NCBI GenBank assembly: GCA_943737045.1
Contig: CALSFV010000202.1
Coordinates: 310,001-374,000 of the forward strand
DNA: 64,000 nt
Direction of reading: 5' to 3'
DNA from: Parapristionchus giblindavisi
Lineage: Eukaryota; Nematoda; Chromadorea; Rhabditida; Diplogasteridae
Of the stretch, positions 24,761 to 38,516 are shown piece by piece. The notes beneath the pieces are model-generated. The model was given only the letters and a program-made list of their open reading frames with translations, did no database searches and had not been told where the DNA came from. Both the position numbers and the translations under genes were made by a program. How positions within the stretch are numbered: the stretch's first letter is position 1; every line of letters starts with the position of its first letter.

Positions 24761-25384
24761 GCCCCGCATAATTCTGGCCAAAATCACTGAATTAGTATGA
24801 AATGTTCAATCTACGTGAATACGCAATATTTTGACGCGTTTCTCGCGGACTAACTAGATGAGCTGAAAAGAAAAAAAAAGATGAAAGGAAATAATAAATA
24901 CCAAAATCGCTCGTTCGCCCAGAATCAGCTTTGATTTAAATGATTGGATTAATTGGATCATTTGGACCCCATGATTTTTCGATGTACGATAGCTCTGAGC
25001 TTTAGTCGGCATTACTGGAGAATGCTGTAGGACTGAGCTCTAGTGGGATTACTGTAGGTCTGAGTTCTAGTGGGACTACTGTTACAGTTTCTACTATGCA
25101 TAGATGCTTTTCTACTATGAATGAGATACAGTAGATTTCAATCGGAACAAAGAAAAAACGAAGCGCGGAAAAGCTAAATTTAAATAGATCTCGGGATAGT
25201 GTAGGAATGACTTAGAATTCGTAGATATCGCCACATCATTTGAACGTCATTTTGGTGGTGGGCCGAAATATAACTCGGTAAATGGAAATGGTTTGTTCGC
25301 ATACCTATTGTGAGAACGAGCTATTCGAAATTATGGTAATGAAACTATTGTATTAGGAAAGTGATCTTTGATCACAATTAGATC
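24761..25384. other. Noncoding, no features seen
   Basis: AT-rich sequence with a few TACTGTAG-type motifs and no convincing exon on either strand. Confidence 0.5.
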
Positions 25385-25843
25385 GGAACAAAAGATGCAA
25401 AACCGACGAGAGGGAATGATTGTCTGAGCTCCGATTAGCATAGAACAGTTTGAGTAAAACCCAAGTTTCGGAACCGAGATTTCGGAACCGTTAGCTCGGA
25501 ATCGCCCACATCAGAATAAAAATAAATTATTCAAATGGTGTCACAAATCGTTTTATATTTAAAGACAACAATATACAAAACAAAGATCAGGTCAAAGACT
25601 TATAACAACAATTTTCTCGATATTAACATTTATTTGAAACGTCCGACTGTGATGCTAGCCCAGTCTAAGAAAGCCTAGCCCATTTGTATTAGCCAGAACC
25701 ATGTCTGTTCTATCAGTATGCTTTCTGACACGTATGGATGGTTCCTAAATCTGGGTTCCGAAACGTGGGTTTTACTCAAACTGTTCTATGCTAATCGGAG
25801 CTCAGACAGTCGTTCCCTCCCGTCGATTTGCATCTTTTGTTCC
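25385..25843. repeat. Inverted repeat element with about 104-bp arms
   Basis: The arm at 25385-25488 is matched in reverse complement by 25741-25843 (shared core AGTTTGAGTAAAACCCA), with about 250 bp between. It is probably a foldback MITE; its ends are not well enough defined to call a target duplication. Confidence 0.8.
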
Positions 25844-26339
25844 CACAATTCCATTTGCATTGTTCTCTCTGAGCTGTTTTCTGATCAGGGGTTCATTCTA
25901 AGCAGTTCCGGGAATCTCATTACGACTTCTCTTTTGCAAAACCTTAGTGTCAAGATATAATTAACGAAAACACGAGATCCGAAATTGAAATTACATATCG
26001 GCACACCACCGTCATTTTCTTTCCAGTGATCAGTCGGCCACTACATCCTCTTCTCCCATTCCCAATCGATCTAGGGACGACAAACAAGCAGAATCTTCTG
26101 GACTCTGACGTACAAATTGAAGATATTATATTTGATTCGTTCACGGGAATGGACCCGAAGTTCCCGCTGTAATTGTTCTTAATTTTTCCCTCTTCATATT
26201 GATTTTTCGTTGACGTGTACATATTTTTATTGTCTCGTTGTGCTTTGTACATATTGCTAGTTTTGTTCGTTGTTAACTCATTAGTCTAAGAAACAAATAA
26301 ATCCTTGAGAAGTGAGTGGTGCAAATTCCTGCTAGGCTA

Positions 26340-26456
26340 CCGCGAACCCGGTAGCGTTTCCTACCAGGAACCTGCTAAGAGGCGCATTTCCTACCAGGAA
26401 CCTTGCCGGTGGCCTGGTAGGAAATTTACCGGGTTCCTGGCAGGAAAAAAATGCCA
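26340..26456. repeat. Compact repeat cluster with TTTCCTACCAGGAACC motifs
   Basis: TTTCCTACCAGGAACC occurs twice 30 bp apart (26357, 26387) and is followed by inverted versions (GGTAGGAAA and GGGTTCCTGGCAGGAAA). The result is a stem-loop-rich stretch of about 115 bp. Confidence 0.75.
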
Positions 26457-26499
26457 GAGGAGAGCCCCGCCTCTTCGAGGTAAACCTCCCAAGACACCT

Positions 26500-28506
26500 A
26501 ACGAGTTATAGAGGCCTCAACGGAGTCTTATCGGTTGTTTGGATTCTATTGTTTCCGATCAAGCTTCAATCAACTTATTGTTATCCTATTGTATTCCTAT
26601 GTATGGCCATAAAGACTACCTTTCACTACGTTATTTCAATCGATAAATAATATTTCTATCTCCGATTCAACCATTCTCATTATCTAAACAAAAGTGAGAC
26701 GCATATCACTAGCCATAGTACATATATGATCGGCCAATAATCCGATACTGACGAAGAATCAGTCAGTACACATCAATGATAATTAATATTTTGCTTGAGA
26801 AAATTTTCAAAAAAAAACATGAATTCAAGATGTTTTATAGCATTTTCATTTTATTACACGTGTATCGTCGTCTTATCACTCAATCTGTCCTTCATACTCA
26901 GAATTCATTTCTTATCTGACGGCAGCGTCATGAGCTCTATGACCTTTGTCCCATTTATAGTTTTCGGTTAAAGATAGATCAGCTTTACTAGTTTGTATTA
27001 ATAACTAAGTAACTAGTTTGTATTAATAACTTTAATTAAAGGTGGTTCAAGGTTTTTTTGTATAACATCAATAACGTGAATAATGCCTATAATTGTACTG
27101 TCAATCATTCATTACTATGTACTGTGTACTATAAGTATATACTATGATCCTCCACCTGTTACGTGATGTTTCGGTGTCATCTGCATGACCGATTAGAGTC
27201 ATGTGTCTAATACCCAATTTGGGGATGGGGGAATGCCATTTTTGAACTGACAAATTATGAACCGATGTTCGCGCATCCCAAAATATGAACTAACATTGTT
27301 TTTTAAACCTTTTTGAACAGTCGAACAAAAGTATACAAAGGTTTTTTCCTCCATAGAATGGTTGGCGATACTTGTATGATGCGCAGGAGGTCAAGTATAA
27401 AAATAAATAATATTGAATAATAATAATATTAATAGAATAGTCTGTAAGTAAACATAACGTGTGATTCTGAGCATTCTTTAAGCTACACACAAATAATTGA
27501 TTGTCACGGTGTTATTTTCGCTTGTTCGGTTTAATCTGAGGGTCAACAGACTACAAATACACGTGAGTTAATATGTACACTGTCAATACTTTTTCTTTCT
27601 TTTTCTCTGGTTCACTCGATAAACAAACTCCCGGTCATTCTTCTTCACTTCAACTTCAATACACTCGCTTTACTTGCGCACAAGCAATATACAATATTTC
27701 GATCTGCTAATGATCTACCTCTCCATCCATTTTGACCCTTCTGTAGAGCATGTTCTTGAAAACCAGCCCATGTATGCATGATAAATAATGTAATGTATAA
27801 TATTATAAAAACTGCTCTTCTTTCAAACAAAATCCAGCATGAATATATATAATTTATCGTATCGTATCATAGTGATCACTAAAAAATACGAATCTGAGTT
27901 GAGCACAGTCAACATTTGCCTGCTTCCAGTTGAAAAGTGTTTTAAAAAAGAGTCGATATCTTCAACTAGACGTTTAGAAGACCATTAGAAGTTCTTTAGA
28001 AGCCCTTCAACCCTTTAGAAAGTTGACTTGTAACGCTCAACTATAAATATAAATTTGAATAGATTTAAAAAAAGTTATTAGCATTGAAAATGAGAAAATT
28101 TGACGAGATTTATGATATTATGAATAATCGAACATGCTGAATTCTTGTGCACTCAGTAATATCTGAAGTAAGTAAGAAGCAAAAAAAAGGTCCGAAGATT
28201 TGATTAGACCCTTCGGACTGAATTGGCATATCACCTGCAGGACTTCGTGTGCCTTGAATAACGAGTTGTACCTTTACCTTTTTGCCTACTGACGGTACTT
28301 CGCACGTGCAGCTCCCTTTTGTAGGTAGAGACCACTGCGCACTGAGAGATGGCGAGACATTGTGTCAGGCAAACATAGAAATGGGAGGAGCTTATCAGAC
28401 TCTCTTTTTAAGTACAGACACGTCGTTAACCCCACACTTTCCATGGCGATTCATGTTGATTTTATCTTCCTTTCCTTGATCTTGTCATTTTGTCAAATTC
28501 AGTGTC
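26500..28506. other. Intergenic region upstream of the aldo-keto reductase
   Basis: Mostly AT-rich noncoding sequence. The only hint of a gene is a 61-codon minus-strand ORF at 27645-27830 whose first 24 residues look like a signal peptide (hydrophobic core AVFIILYITLFI). It has no second exon that I could find, so it is recorded here and not called. Confidence 0.4.
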
Positions 28507-31500
28507 ATGGGCAACCAGCCATTAACCTGTCTCAAGAATGGTCACAAAATGCCTCAATTGGGTTTGGGCACATGGCAGGTACGTAAACTTTCAGTTAATG
28601 ACGATTTTTCATTGGAATTCGCAGCTTTTTTCAGACGACAGAAGCGGCATTAGAAAATGCGGTTGATGTTGGCTATCGTCTATTTGACACTGCCCCCAGT
28701 TACAAGAATGAGGAGTTGATAGGAAGAACCATACAGAAGTACATACAAATGGGAACGTTGAAACGAGCCGAATTTTTCATTACTACAAAGGTTTGCGTTG
28801 CTATTTTTTACAAGAACAAAGCAAGGTTCAGTAAAGGAATCTACGATTTTTGACACTCTATCGCAGATAAGGGTAGTGGGTGGGTGTCACCAGTGCGGAA
28901 GTTTTAATTAGAATTGGGAAATATTTTACATTTTGACCCCATTTATAGCTATAACAACGCAATTTAATCAAAGTAATCGCATTGGATAATGATGTTGGAT
29001 GAAGATGACTTCCTCCCTACTGGATACCGTCCACTGCCTCTAGCAGTAAAGTAAGCTGATTTGCGCGGTTTCGTCGGGCCGCAGGAAAATCAAGAGTCGC
29101 CTATCCCGCAAAACAATCATACTTCAATGCAACGCACGGACCACCAACTGGGATGCCATTCACGTCAGAGCTCTCAATTCTTCTCCACAACCCCGAACAC
29201 CTTCGGGGCAGATTCCCTATGGACCTCTTGATAAAACGTCTTTAAATAAAAAATAAACATCGCGTTGGTTACGAAACATGAAATTATGAATTACATGGTG
29301 CATGGATCATTGGTATACGGTTTGTCACAGGGTTGTGTTAAAATGGATTATGTATTTACTTCGCAAGGTCCATAATTGACTGACACTCCAACACCACGTG
29401 TGCACTCTCGTTCATTCCCGATTAATACCTATCAAGGAAAGTATTATAGTCTTTGAAACAAGAAGATTAGAAGTAAGCGTGTAGCACTTGTCAGATTAAC
29501 GCAGCGAAGACGTTTCGGTGACTGTTTAAAGAGCGACACAGTGGAGAGATAAGACTTAATGAGAAAGAAGAGAAAGATAATGTTACGTGTAAAAAATGTA
29601 TTTGAATAAGAGAATGTTTAGGGTATAAAGGTCCTAGGAAACAGCGGCGAAATAACCATGGGTTCAATAAGCCAAAAATTTATATATGAGAATTATCAAT
29701 GACCATGCTCTCACGCAGGATCTCGTGTGCCTTCAATAACGGGAACGTTGAATATGAATTCCGCTACCTTCTTAAAATAATCCTCTTTAAGATCTGGCCA
29801 ACTTGCCTTCATCCTGATCGAATGGAAGCTCATGTGCGCGAAAGTCTCGAAAAGCTCCAAACCACATATGTCGACTTATTGCTAGCACACATGCCGACTT
29901 GTTATGAGGTATGCCATTTTTAGGTAGGAACATGGATCTAATATTATACTAGAGAATTAACGAGAACATCAATATAAATAGCAATTGTTCCTACTACACT
30001 AAATATGTTTCGTCTATCTATGCTACTTCACTCTTTAATCTTAAATTCTATAGATTTAATAGATTCGAGTATTGATTGGCAGTGAATTTTCATGTGGTTG
30101 TCTCTAAAACTGATTTATAGACATGTATCTCATCGTGACTTTATCATTCGAGAGAGTCTTTTTATTTGCACACTTGATAGCCCAAAGAACTATCAATAAA
30201 GACGACTGAAACCATTAAAACATTATGTGAGACACAGTTTTTTAATCAAAGTAAGTAATTATAATAATAATAATTTCAGTTGGACGGCGTCACACATGAT
30301 CCCTCCGTCACTGTTGAAGATATCTGGAGGGTAATGCAGTTATTGTTTCATTTTCTGATATTTCTAAACTTATCCTTTTCACGTGCTACAAACACAAATA
30401 TAAATCTTAACATGTTTATTTTTATTAAAAAAATCATCTTCGCACCTTCGAGTTTAGATTGAAAGCAAAAAAAAAATTATGGCTTTAACGCGCTGAAAAA
30501 AATACTGCGAATAAGCTCCACTGATATGGAACTGATTCAATAGGCATTCATCGCGTGACAGACGTACCATACCTTTTTTCAAAGTGTATTTTTTGAACAA
30601 TAATCCCTACGCCCTCATTCGCGCGCACTTTCGCGCGCACTTTCTCATAAACAACACGGTTCTATTGCCTCATTATAAAAGATTTTAATTTAAAAATTAT
30701 CGTCCGTTATATTACGTAGTTTACACAATACTATTTTAGGGGCTCGAAGACCTGTATAACAAAGGACTTTGCAAGGCGATCGGTGTGTCCAATTGGAGTA
30801 TTGAACAGATGGAAAGAGTACGCAAATCCGGAACTGTGCCCATTCATGTCGCCCAGGTTCGTTGAAAAAACTATGACTTTAATATATTCCTAATGTTCTG
30901 ACCATCGAGATTTATTTATCTACGTGTGACATTGACAAGATGGGCTTGAATTAAGTTCGAAGCCGCAATCAGGCGGCCATGCTTTTTACGAACCTCGTGG
31001 TCATTTGGAACTTGGCAAGTGCGGATGTAAAATATTCAATGTTGGAATTTAGTTCGAATGCCACATCTATCTTCCGCAACACGAACTGGTCGAATACTGC
31101 AAGAAAAATACCATCAGAATGACGTCTTATGGTTCTCTCGGTACTCCAGAAGGGAAAATTGAATACAATGGCAGGCATGTGACTATACAATTGCTATATT
31201 GAAAATTCCTCTCTACAATGTAGAAAATACAGTACTCACAACTGATTGATTGTAAAAAAAGATAAAGTAGAAAGAAAGTAGATAATTATGGATAGTATTG
31301 TACGGAGAGTATAAATCGTCCAGCATGAAATATAGCGAGTTACACCATTGAAAAGAATCCAACATAGTGCTTTTGGGTTGAATTACGGCTCCGAACGCCG
31401 GGCTTTTCAGATCCGAGATTATAATAAAATTTAATGATGAACACGCAAATAAAAAAAGTGTTGCGGGGGTTTTCCAAACTAGAATATGAAAACCGCTTTT

Positions 31501-32332
31501 GATGTGTGAAAATAGAATTGTGTTCCCGAAAAATATGATAGACTTATTTGCTTTGGTATCAGGCCGATTCTCTCTGAACACGTCTTGTAATAAAGTAATT
31601 TTTAAAAAGCACCTCACATGTCTTGAGAGAGTGCATAGTTTTGAACGGTGTTATATGTTTTCGGGAGTATTAAAAGCCCAAAGTCTAATAACTGATTTTT
31701 GTTCTGTTAAAGGACGTCAGATTGGTCAGACTGCCCTAAAATGACAGAAGAACAACTGGTTGTGGACCTTGCTGCTCGCTACAAGCGAACTCCTGCACAG
31801 GTACGAATTTAAAAAAAAAGTCTAGTGCATATTTAAAAAAAAGCTCAATAACATGCATGAAGATAACTCGTTCGATCATTGTTGTTGATATTTCATGACC
31901 GGAATTACTGTACCGGCAAAAAAATTCCATGAATTTGTATTTTTATAGTGGAATAGTTTCTAAATGGATCTTGGATACATGAAACAGCACCTCACAAACT
32001 TGCTCTGATGTGTGGTATTGCAGATCTTATTGCGATATTTGTTGGACAGAGGAATTTGTATCATCCCTAAGACGACAAATCCTGAGAAGCTACTTGAGAA
32101 TCTTAACGTCGTCGAATTTCATCTTGCAGACGAAGAAGTCGAACAACTGAATAACATTCCGAAGAGACACAGATTCTTCATACAAGACCAGTTAGTATTT
32201 TGATTTTACATACTTATTGACATAAACTATTCACAGCGGATAATTGCCGTTGAAAATATACCGAATGATAATGGTTTATTGTGTTTCAGCATGATCGGCC
32301 ATCCCGAGGACAGCTTCGCATCGGAACGCTAA
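28507..32332 (+). CDS. Aldo-keto reductase, NADPH-dependent oxidoreductase, 9 exons
   Basis: Exons are 28507-28578, 28635-28790, 29792-29908, 30280-30330, 30740-30856, 31053-31174, 31713-31800, 32024-32190 and 32290-32332 (933 nt, 310 aa, the normal family length). The start MGNQPLTCLKNG leads into the family motif MPQLGLGTWQ. The catalytic tetrad is complete: Asp42 and Tyr47 (FDTAPSYKNEE), Lys76 (FFITTK) and His109 (LLLAHMP). The cofactor-binding region GICIIPKTTNPEKLLEN is present. The fold is a cytosolic (alpha/beta)8 barrel reducing carbonyls with NADPH; the substrate is unknown. All introns are GT-AG except intron 6 (31175-31712), which reads AG|GC; only this GC donor keeps the frame. 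Intron 2 is about 1 kb and contains a short repeat also found upstream of the gene (about 28235 and 29718). It is convergent with the CXC gene. Confidence 0.93.
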
Positions 32333-33540
32333 AACCAAAACCAGTGTCTCCCTTTCACACTCACGACTTCGAGTATACCCAGTATCCCTATATCCCTCAT
32401 GTCCATTACTTCTTACATATTCTTCCACTTTTCTTGTACATCCCTGATAAATTCATAATAATTGTAATACCTTATGCCTTATGCGTTCAAAAATTAATAT
32501 ATCATCTGTCAACATGACATGATGGATGATTTATTTCCTCTACTTGTCCACTTTGTTGGAATGGCATTAGTTCTTGTCAATCTTCACTTACTTTGTTTTG
32601 TTATGCGCGAGCAGTGAAGGTGACTGATCTTATCTTTCATTTAATATATATTATAATCATTTGCCTAATTCTAGCTTTATTCAAATTGGAAGACACAATT
32701 AAACTAAGTAGAGAAAGAATGTGAAGTGGAATTGTTAGAGATCAGGTAATGTGCAGTGAAAATTGAGTTATGACACTCACTCCAGTGGAACTCATCGAAA
32801 GATCCAACAAGCGGGAATAAATTAGAGATCAAAGATCACGACAATTGTGCGAGTTCCATGTTAAATAATAATATTACGAGATCAATCAAAATAGGAATCG
32901 GAGATCGTTTTGAATGGCAACAATGTATGAATGGAAGAAGCGAGATGGGCTAATGACATACAAAATTAATTCCAAATAAGTTAAAAATTATTCCTTGGAT
33001 AGTTATATTGCATTGAATATTATGGACATCAATTGGTATCCTAGAGTCAAAGACAGTTCCGGCAGTTCGCATTATTTAATAATTAAATATTAATTAAAAT
33101 TAAAGTTTTATTTATAGAAGCAAGAAGTGATCTATCGTATTCTACGGCATATCAGTCGGTGCATATTATCTTATAATTGTGTATTAGGCAAATATATTGC
33201 ATAATATCTTAGTATAGTTATGACGCTAATGATGGAATGAGTGGATTAGAGAGGATGGAAAGTGGACGGGGCCTATCAGCAGTCACCGATCGCTTTCATA
33301 GTATCAATAATGCTATATACACAGGCGAGCGTTATTCTAATCGAAGAAGGAGACGAGAATCTTCTGTGGAAGCGAGAAGGATATAGAATCATACGAATAG
33401 TTTGTTATTGATTATTGCTATGGTTAACGAGAATACTAATACTGTGGAGTTAGTGATCTAGTGTAAGAATGCGGAGTCAATAGAAGTCGAAGTGAGAGTC
33501 GGATTCACTAGGAGCTAAGGTAGGCGGGGTCCAAAGGAGC
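32333..33540. other. Convergent 3' flanks of the AKR and CXC genes
   Basis: AT-rich intergenic sequence that should hold both 3' UTRs. I see no further ORF with splice support. Confidence 0.5.
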
Positions 33541-36500
33541 TTAGGCGATGGCCCCTTTGTGCGTGAGGAACTCGAGGAGCGTTTCGATCTCGACGTTGAT
33601 GTTGGCGGTCGCTCTACGAATTCTCTGGGCTATCTCATTCGTCTCACCATCGTCGAATGATCTCCCACAGAAGGATGCGACCATTGCCTGCGCATGCGCA
33701 TCTTCGCTGAAATTCAATAATCCTCGTTAAATTCTAGTAAAAGATCGATAATTCTCAGATATCGATATTTTTGTTAATGATTTCTCACTGAATGGTGAGC
33801 TGATGTTCACTGAATTTGCACTAGAAAGATGTAAATACTTTTCGTTTTTCTTGATTCATGATCGTCTGTTCATATCGTTCACTGATACGGAGCAGCACAC
33901 ACAGTCACAACAACGTGCAGACACTGACAAACACAATGTGAGCAGTTTGTTATAAAATCATGCACCTTCGGTCCGACAAAGAGCATTCCTGATTTATAAT
34001 TTATAACTCCTTTTCTCTGTGTCTATCTTTATCTATCAGCATGCTTCATTATCTTCTCTTCACCTCTCTTTCTCTGGTGGCTCTCGATCTCTCCATATCT
34101 CTCTCTTATCAGTACGTGTTCCCTAATCAGCCAGTAAGAGGCGAACTTGGCGAGTGAATACGGCGACGTTGAGGATTCCTCTGTCCGTGACAAGTGCACC
34201 TTATCTCGACAGCTTTACGCTTGTAAATGAGCCTACGACGATCGAGCAAGAGGTTGAGAGAAAGAGACGGAGAGACAAACGTTATGGACTATGGCACGAT
34301 GACACAGACGGAAAGAAAAGATGCGCTTCGAAAGGGAAAACCCTAATCACAGTGCAGCATGCTAGAAGCGTCAACCAGGGATAGTTAGAGGAGCAAGAGA
34401 TAGCGAAAGCGAGAGGAGATCTACCTTGCCACTGACATATTGCTCCCGTTCTTCTTTGCGTGGTCAGACGTCCGCATGAGCAGCTTGTCCCTGAGCTCGT
34501 GCATGTCGATGAATGAGCGTCGCTTAGACGGAGTTGAACGAATCTTGTGAGGAGTCGCCGTGAGGTCCAACTGGAAAAGGGTTACTGGCTGATTACATGA
34601 CGGATTCTGTCAGAGTACTAGTTTATATAGTCCAAATTTCACATGTTTTTTTCCTGATTTGGCTGCGAACATAAAGCTCATCATATTTGTAGTACATATT
34701 TTGTCATAATAATTTCCATGTTTAACGTTAGCTAATTCTTGAACGCTGTAAGAGTAAATTTTAATGTCGCTTTTCACGATCAGCATCAAAAGTTAAGGCA
34801 GCGAGCGCCAAGCCACTGAAAAGAAAAAAATCCCTTGTTGGGTTTTTGTCGAATTCCTCATGAATTGCATCAAATGTCATTTTATCTAAATTAAAATGGA
34901 CCCGTTGTTAAACGCATCGATACCTGTTTCAGTGCGTCGTTCAGCTCTCCGCACTTTACACGGATCTCAGAGTAATGAAGAATGGTGTTCTTGACGATTT
35001 CATGAATCTCAGCAACCCAGAACTTCATGGAGAGACCGAGTGCGCGACGACATTCGTTGATGAATGATTGTGATTGAGCAACGGCCTACAATTAATCAAT
35101 CCAGAAAATAATCCACTTTACGCTGTATTGTAGGGGTAACCAAAATTCCAAATAGAAAAAGTTATTTTCTGGACAGGATTCTATTTATGATGAATTTTCA
35201 CATACCTTGTCTAGATTGTGATTGTTCCACAATTGTAGATACTCTCCTTTATGATCGGCATGAGGAGTCCAATCCATGATAGCCGACCAGTCTTTCATAA
35301 GAAGTGGTTCAACCTGCATGGACGAATAAACGTGATCTATGGCACTTGGTCTTTGGTCCATACCTTGATTCCAGCTTGGAGCATGCACAGTATGCCCTGT
35401 TTCGTGTAGAGATCGCCTCTGTTCAGGTGTGGGTAGAGGAATTTGACGGTCATCTTCACATCAACTTTGGTCAACTCTTTTCGCACCTTCAAAGGTTAAG
35501 TGATCAGTAAAAAATTGGTTATAACAACGGCCCGAAAAAAAAGTTTTACTCCTATTATTTTCATCATTTTGTACCCATTAATTTGCTTCTTCCTATGATA
35601 TCAAATTTGCGCTCGCCTGTTGTCACATTTTTAAAATAAAAACAACTAATAAATAGATAAAATCGTAAGAGCTGTCTGTCTGGGCATTATTTTTTTGAAA
35701 CTGGAACCCATAGCAAATCGGTTATGGAGAATTCGAATTTGACCATAGCATTGCTAGTCGTATCCTCTTTGATATTTCAATAATTAATGGGGAGCGTTTT
35801 ACCTTTGACAGGAGAAGGCCTAGCAGCTTTGCGCATGCTTTGTTGCTTCTGCACTCGTCAACGACTTCGCATTTAGGGTCGCAATCTTGATGGAAACAAG
35901 GCGACTTCGAGACGAATATCACTATTTCGTAGAGATCAACCTTAATGCATTTTGATTATTTTAAAAAAATATGATTATTATTACGTCGCAAAAATAATGG
36001 AATATGTTTTGTTCGGCAATGTTCTTAGTGTTTACACTGATTGATTCAAGCGCGAACTTTATGAATGAGTATGTACTATTATCAACATTCAAAAGTTGTG
36101 TCATTTATACGACAACATATTATTATTTTTAATTATTCTCTATTTTTTTGAACAGCTCAATTCATTTTATTATGTTAAAATATTATAATTCTATTAATTG
36201 AACAAGCAAATCCAAATAAATATTGATTACTTTATTGATTATTTGTTTTGAATGGTAAATCTATATTTTCTACCTTATACTTGGAGATGAGATCATATAT
36301 TGCAGCTACCAATTGTTCTTCCACATGAGGCTCACTCTTACTCTCATGATAGAAGTCGCCACGATAGATGTAATCTTCGCCTTAACAATTTGTTCTATAC
36401 GGTGCTCAAGAGTAACGAAAATAAGAGAAAATGAGGAGAGTTTTTCTCTTTTGCGAGAGAAAAAGAAGTGTTTCTTCTTTCCTTTTGAAGGGAGCATTAC

Positions 36501-38479
36501 CGATCCTAATATAGCTCTTGTTAAAATATTTTATGTTTATTGTGCTGTTTATATTATGTTTCAAATCTCGTAATACTATCAATGGGACTTCGTTTTCATG
36601 ACGCAGTAGTTGTTGAAAAAAATAAAATATGTATTGATGTTAATGAAGAAATGTTGACGGTTGGCGCTTATTCAGTACACAAATACTTGCCTTGTTATTT
36701 CAAATAAGTTACGAATAGCATTATGCTTTACGTCAGTATTTGTCGTATAATTACGACGACTTACCGACGCTTCTCTCTTGGGTTCGAATACTTACCAATA
36801 AGCGTCACAATCAGTCCACTACTTTCGTGTTTATGCTCTAGAAAGCAACTCTGAACGTGTTTCGGGACGTGGAATTTGCTTGGCCCATTGGTGCAGTCAC
36901 CGCAACACTTGCAACTGAAACAGAAGGAGCAATATATTTATTTATTTATTTATCATAAAAATTTTTTTAAACAATGAATACTGTAAATTCAGTACAGGGC
37001 TACACGAAATTTGTTTATTATGAATTTGCAAAAATTCATTATATCTTTCATGACACAATGAAAATCGAAATTGCGGCGTACCTGGATGAGCAAAATTCAT
37101 AGACAGAACGACATGGGCACTCTTTCTTCACGCATTGTTTCTTACTCTTCGCGCATTGGCAGCCTTGTGAGGGCTTCGTCACCTTGACCACTTTCTTCAC
37201 GGGTTCCTAAACAAGACTCAGTTAAATCACTGCTCGAGAAGTCCATATCATGTTAAGTCATAGGGTACCTTATTCTTGCAGATTTGCTTGCACGCGCATA
37301 ACTTGCTACACCCCTCCTTAATTCGTAGGCAGTCGCACCGTTCACTCTTCGAGCAAGCATTCTTGGCTGGCTTGGCCGGATCGACCTCAAACATTCATAT
37401 TATTACTTTTCTATCATTCATACTAATGCAAGTGTTGATCGTTTCTATATTTTACGTATTTTTTTAAAAATTGCTCTAATTCAAATTTTAAATATTAAAA
37501 AATAATTGTCTTACTAAGAATAAATAGTGTTATATAATGGTGTTATATAATTGTGATAAAAAATTTTCAGATGTAATTTCATGATTACCTCGCAAGAACA
37601 TTTGCAGATGGCTTGATTGAGACAATCTCCACGATACCTGAGAAGAGATGAATATAGATAAAATATGTTCAAGGTCATAAATGTAGCTTATACGAAATCC
37701 CATATACATAGATTCACATAGATATTTATCATTTAAAATAACCGAAAGCGGAAATCTATTCTGTACATGATATATAATAGTTTTTTCCCATATTTTGACC
37801 TTCACTGTTATTTTTTATGTGCATTATTATAGTTTAATTTCACTCCATTTAACTATACTAATGGTCCCTCTATTCACTCCTCATCGACTATGCCTTGTAA
37901 AGTCCCCATGAAGGAAGGTGTCCGATTTCCACTTGGACCCTCCTCCTCCTCCTCCTCCTCCTCCTTCTCCCTTCCTCTCATGCTCTGCGAACGCGGGGGA
38001 AATGAGAGGAAAGAGAAAGAGGATGATGGAGGGAGGAGGGAGGGAGGAGTTAGGGAGAGATGTGGAAAGACGGACATAGACCCAGCGATCGACGTCATCA
38101 CTTTAATTTAATGCTCTTCTGGCGCGGCTTCAATTTCGATGAAAACGTCCTATCAAGTAGCAGTAATTTTAGTGCCTTTTTGCATTTCCAAAGTCACTTT
38201 ATCCTTTTCAAATACAGGCCCTCCTTTTTGCCTTAAACATAGTTGCTCTCCACATTCTGGCCTCATTTTTGTCTTTTGTCCGACACAGTCGAATAAGTGC
38301 GCGAACAAAGGAGATGGACATGGAAAATATAGACAGTGGGAAGAGAAGAAAGAGACATAGAGATAGGACTTATAGATGAAGAAGAGAGCCCATAATTACT
38401 CTGCTCTTGTCATTCACCAACTGTCATCTCCCTCCCCCCACTGCCTGGTTAATAACCAAGCCCCCCGAGTACGGACGAG

Positions 38480-38516
<37 letters not shown>

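Noticed and set aside
25950..26252. 100-codon minus-strand ORF
   Set aside because: Low-information composition, no splice sites in phase and no neighbour. It is not distinguishable from chance.
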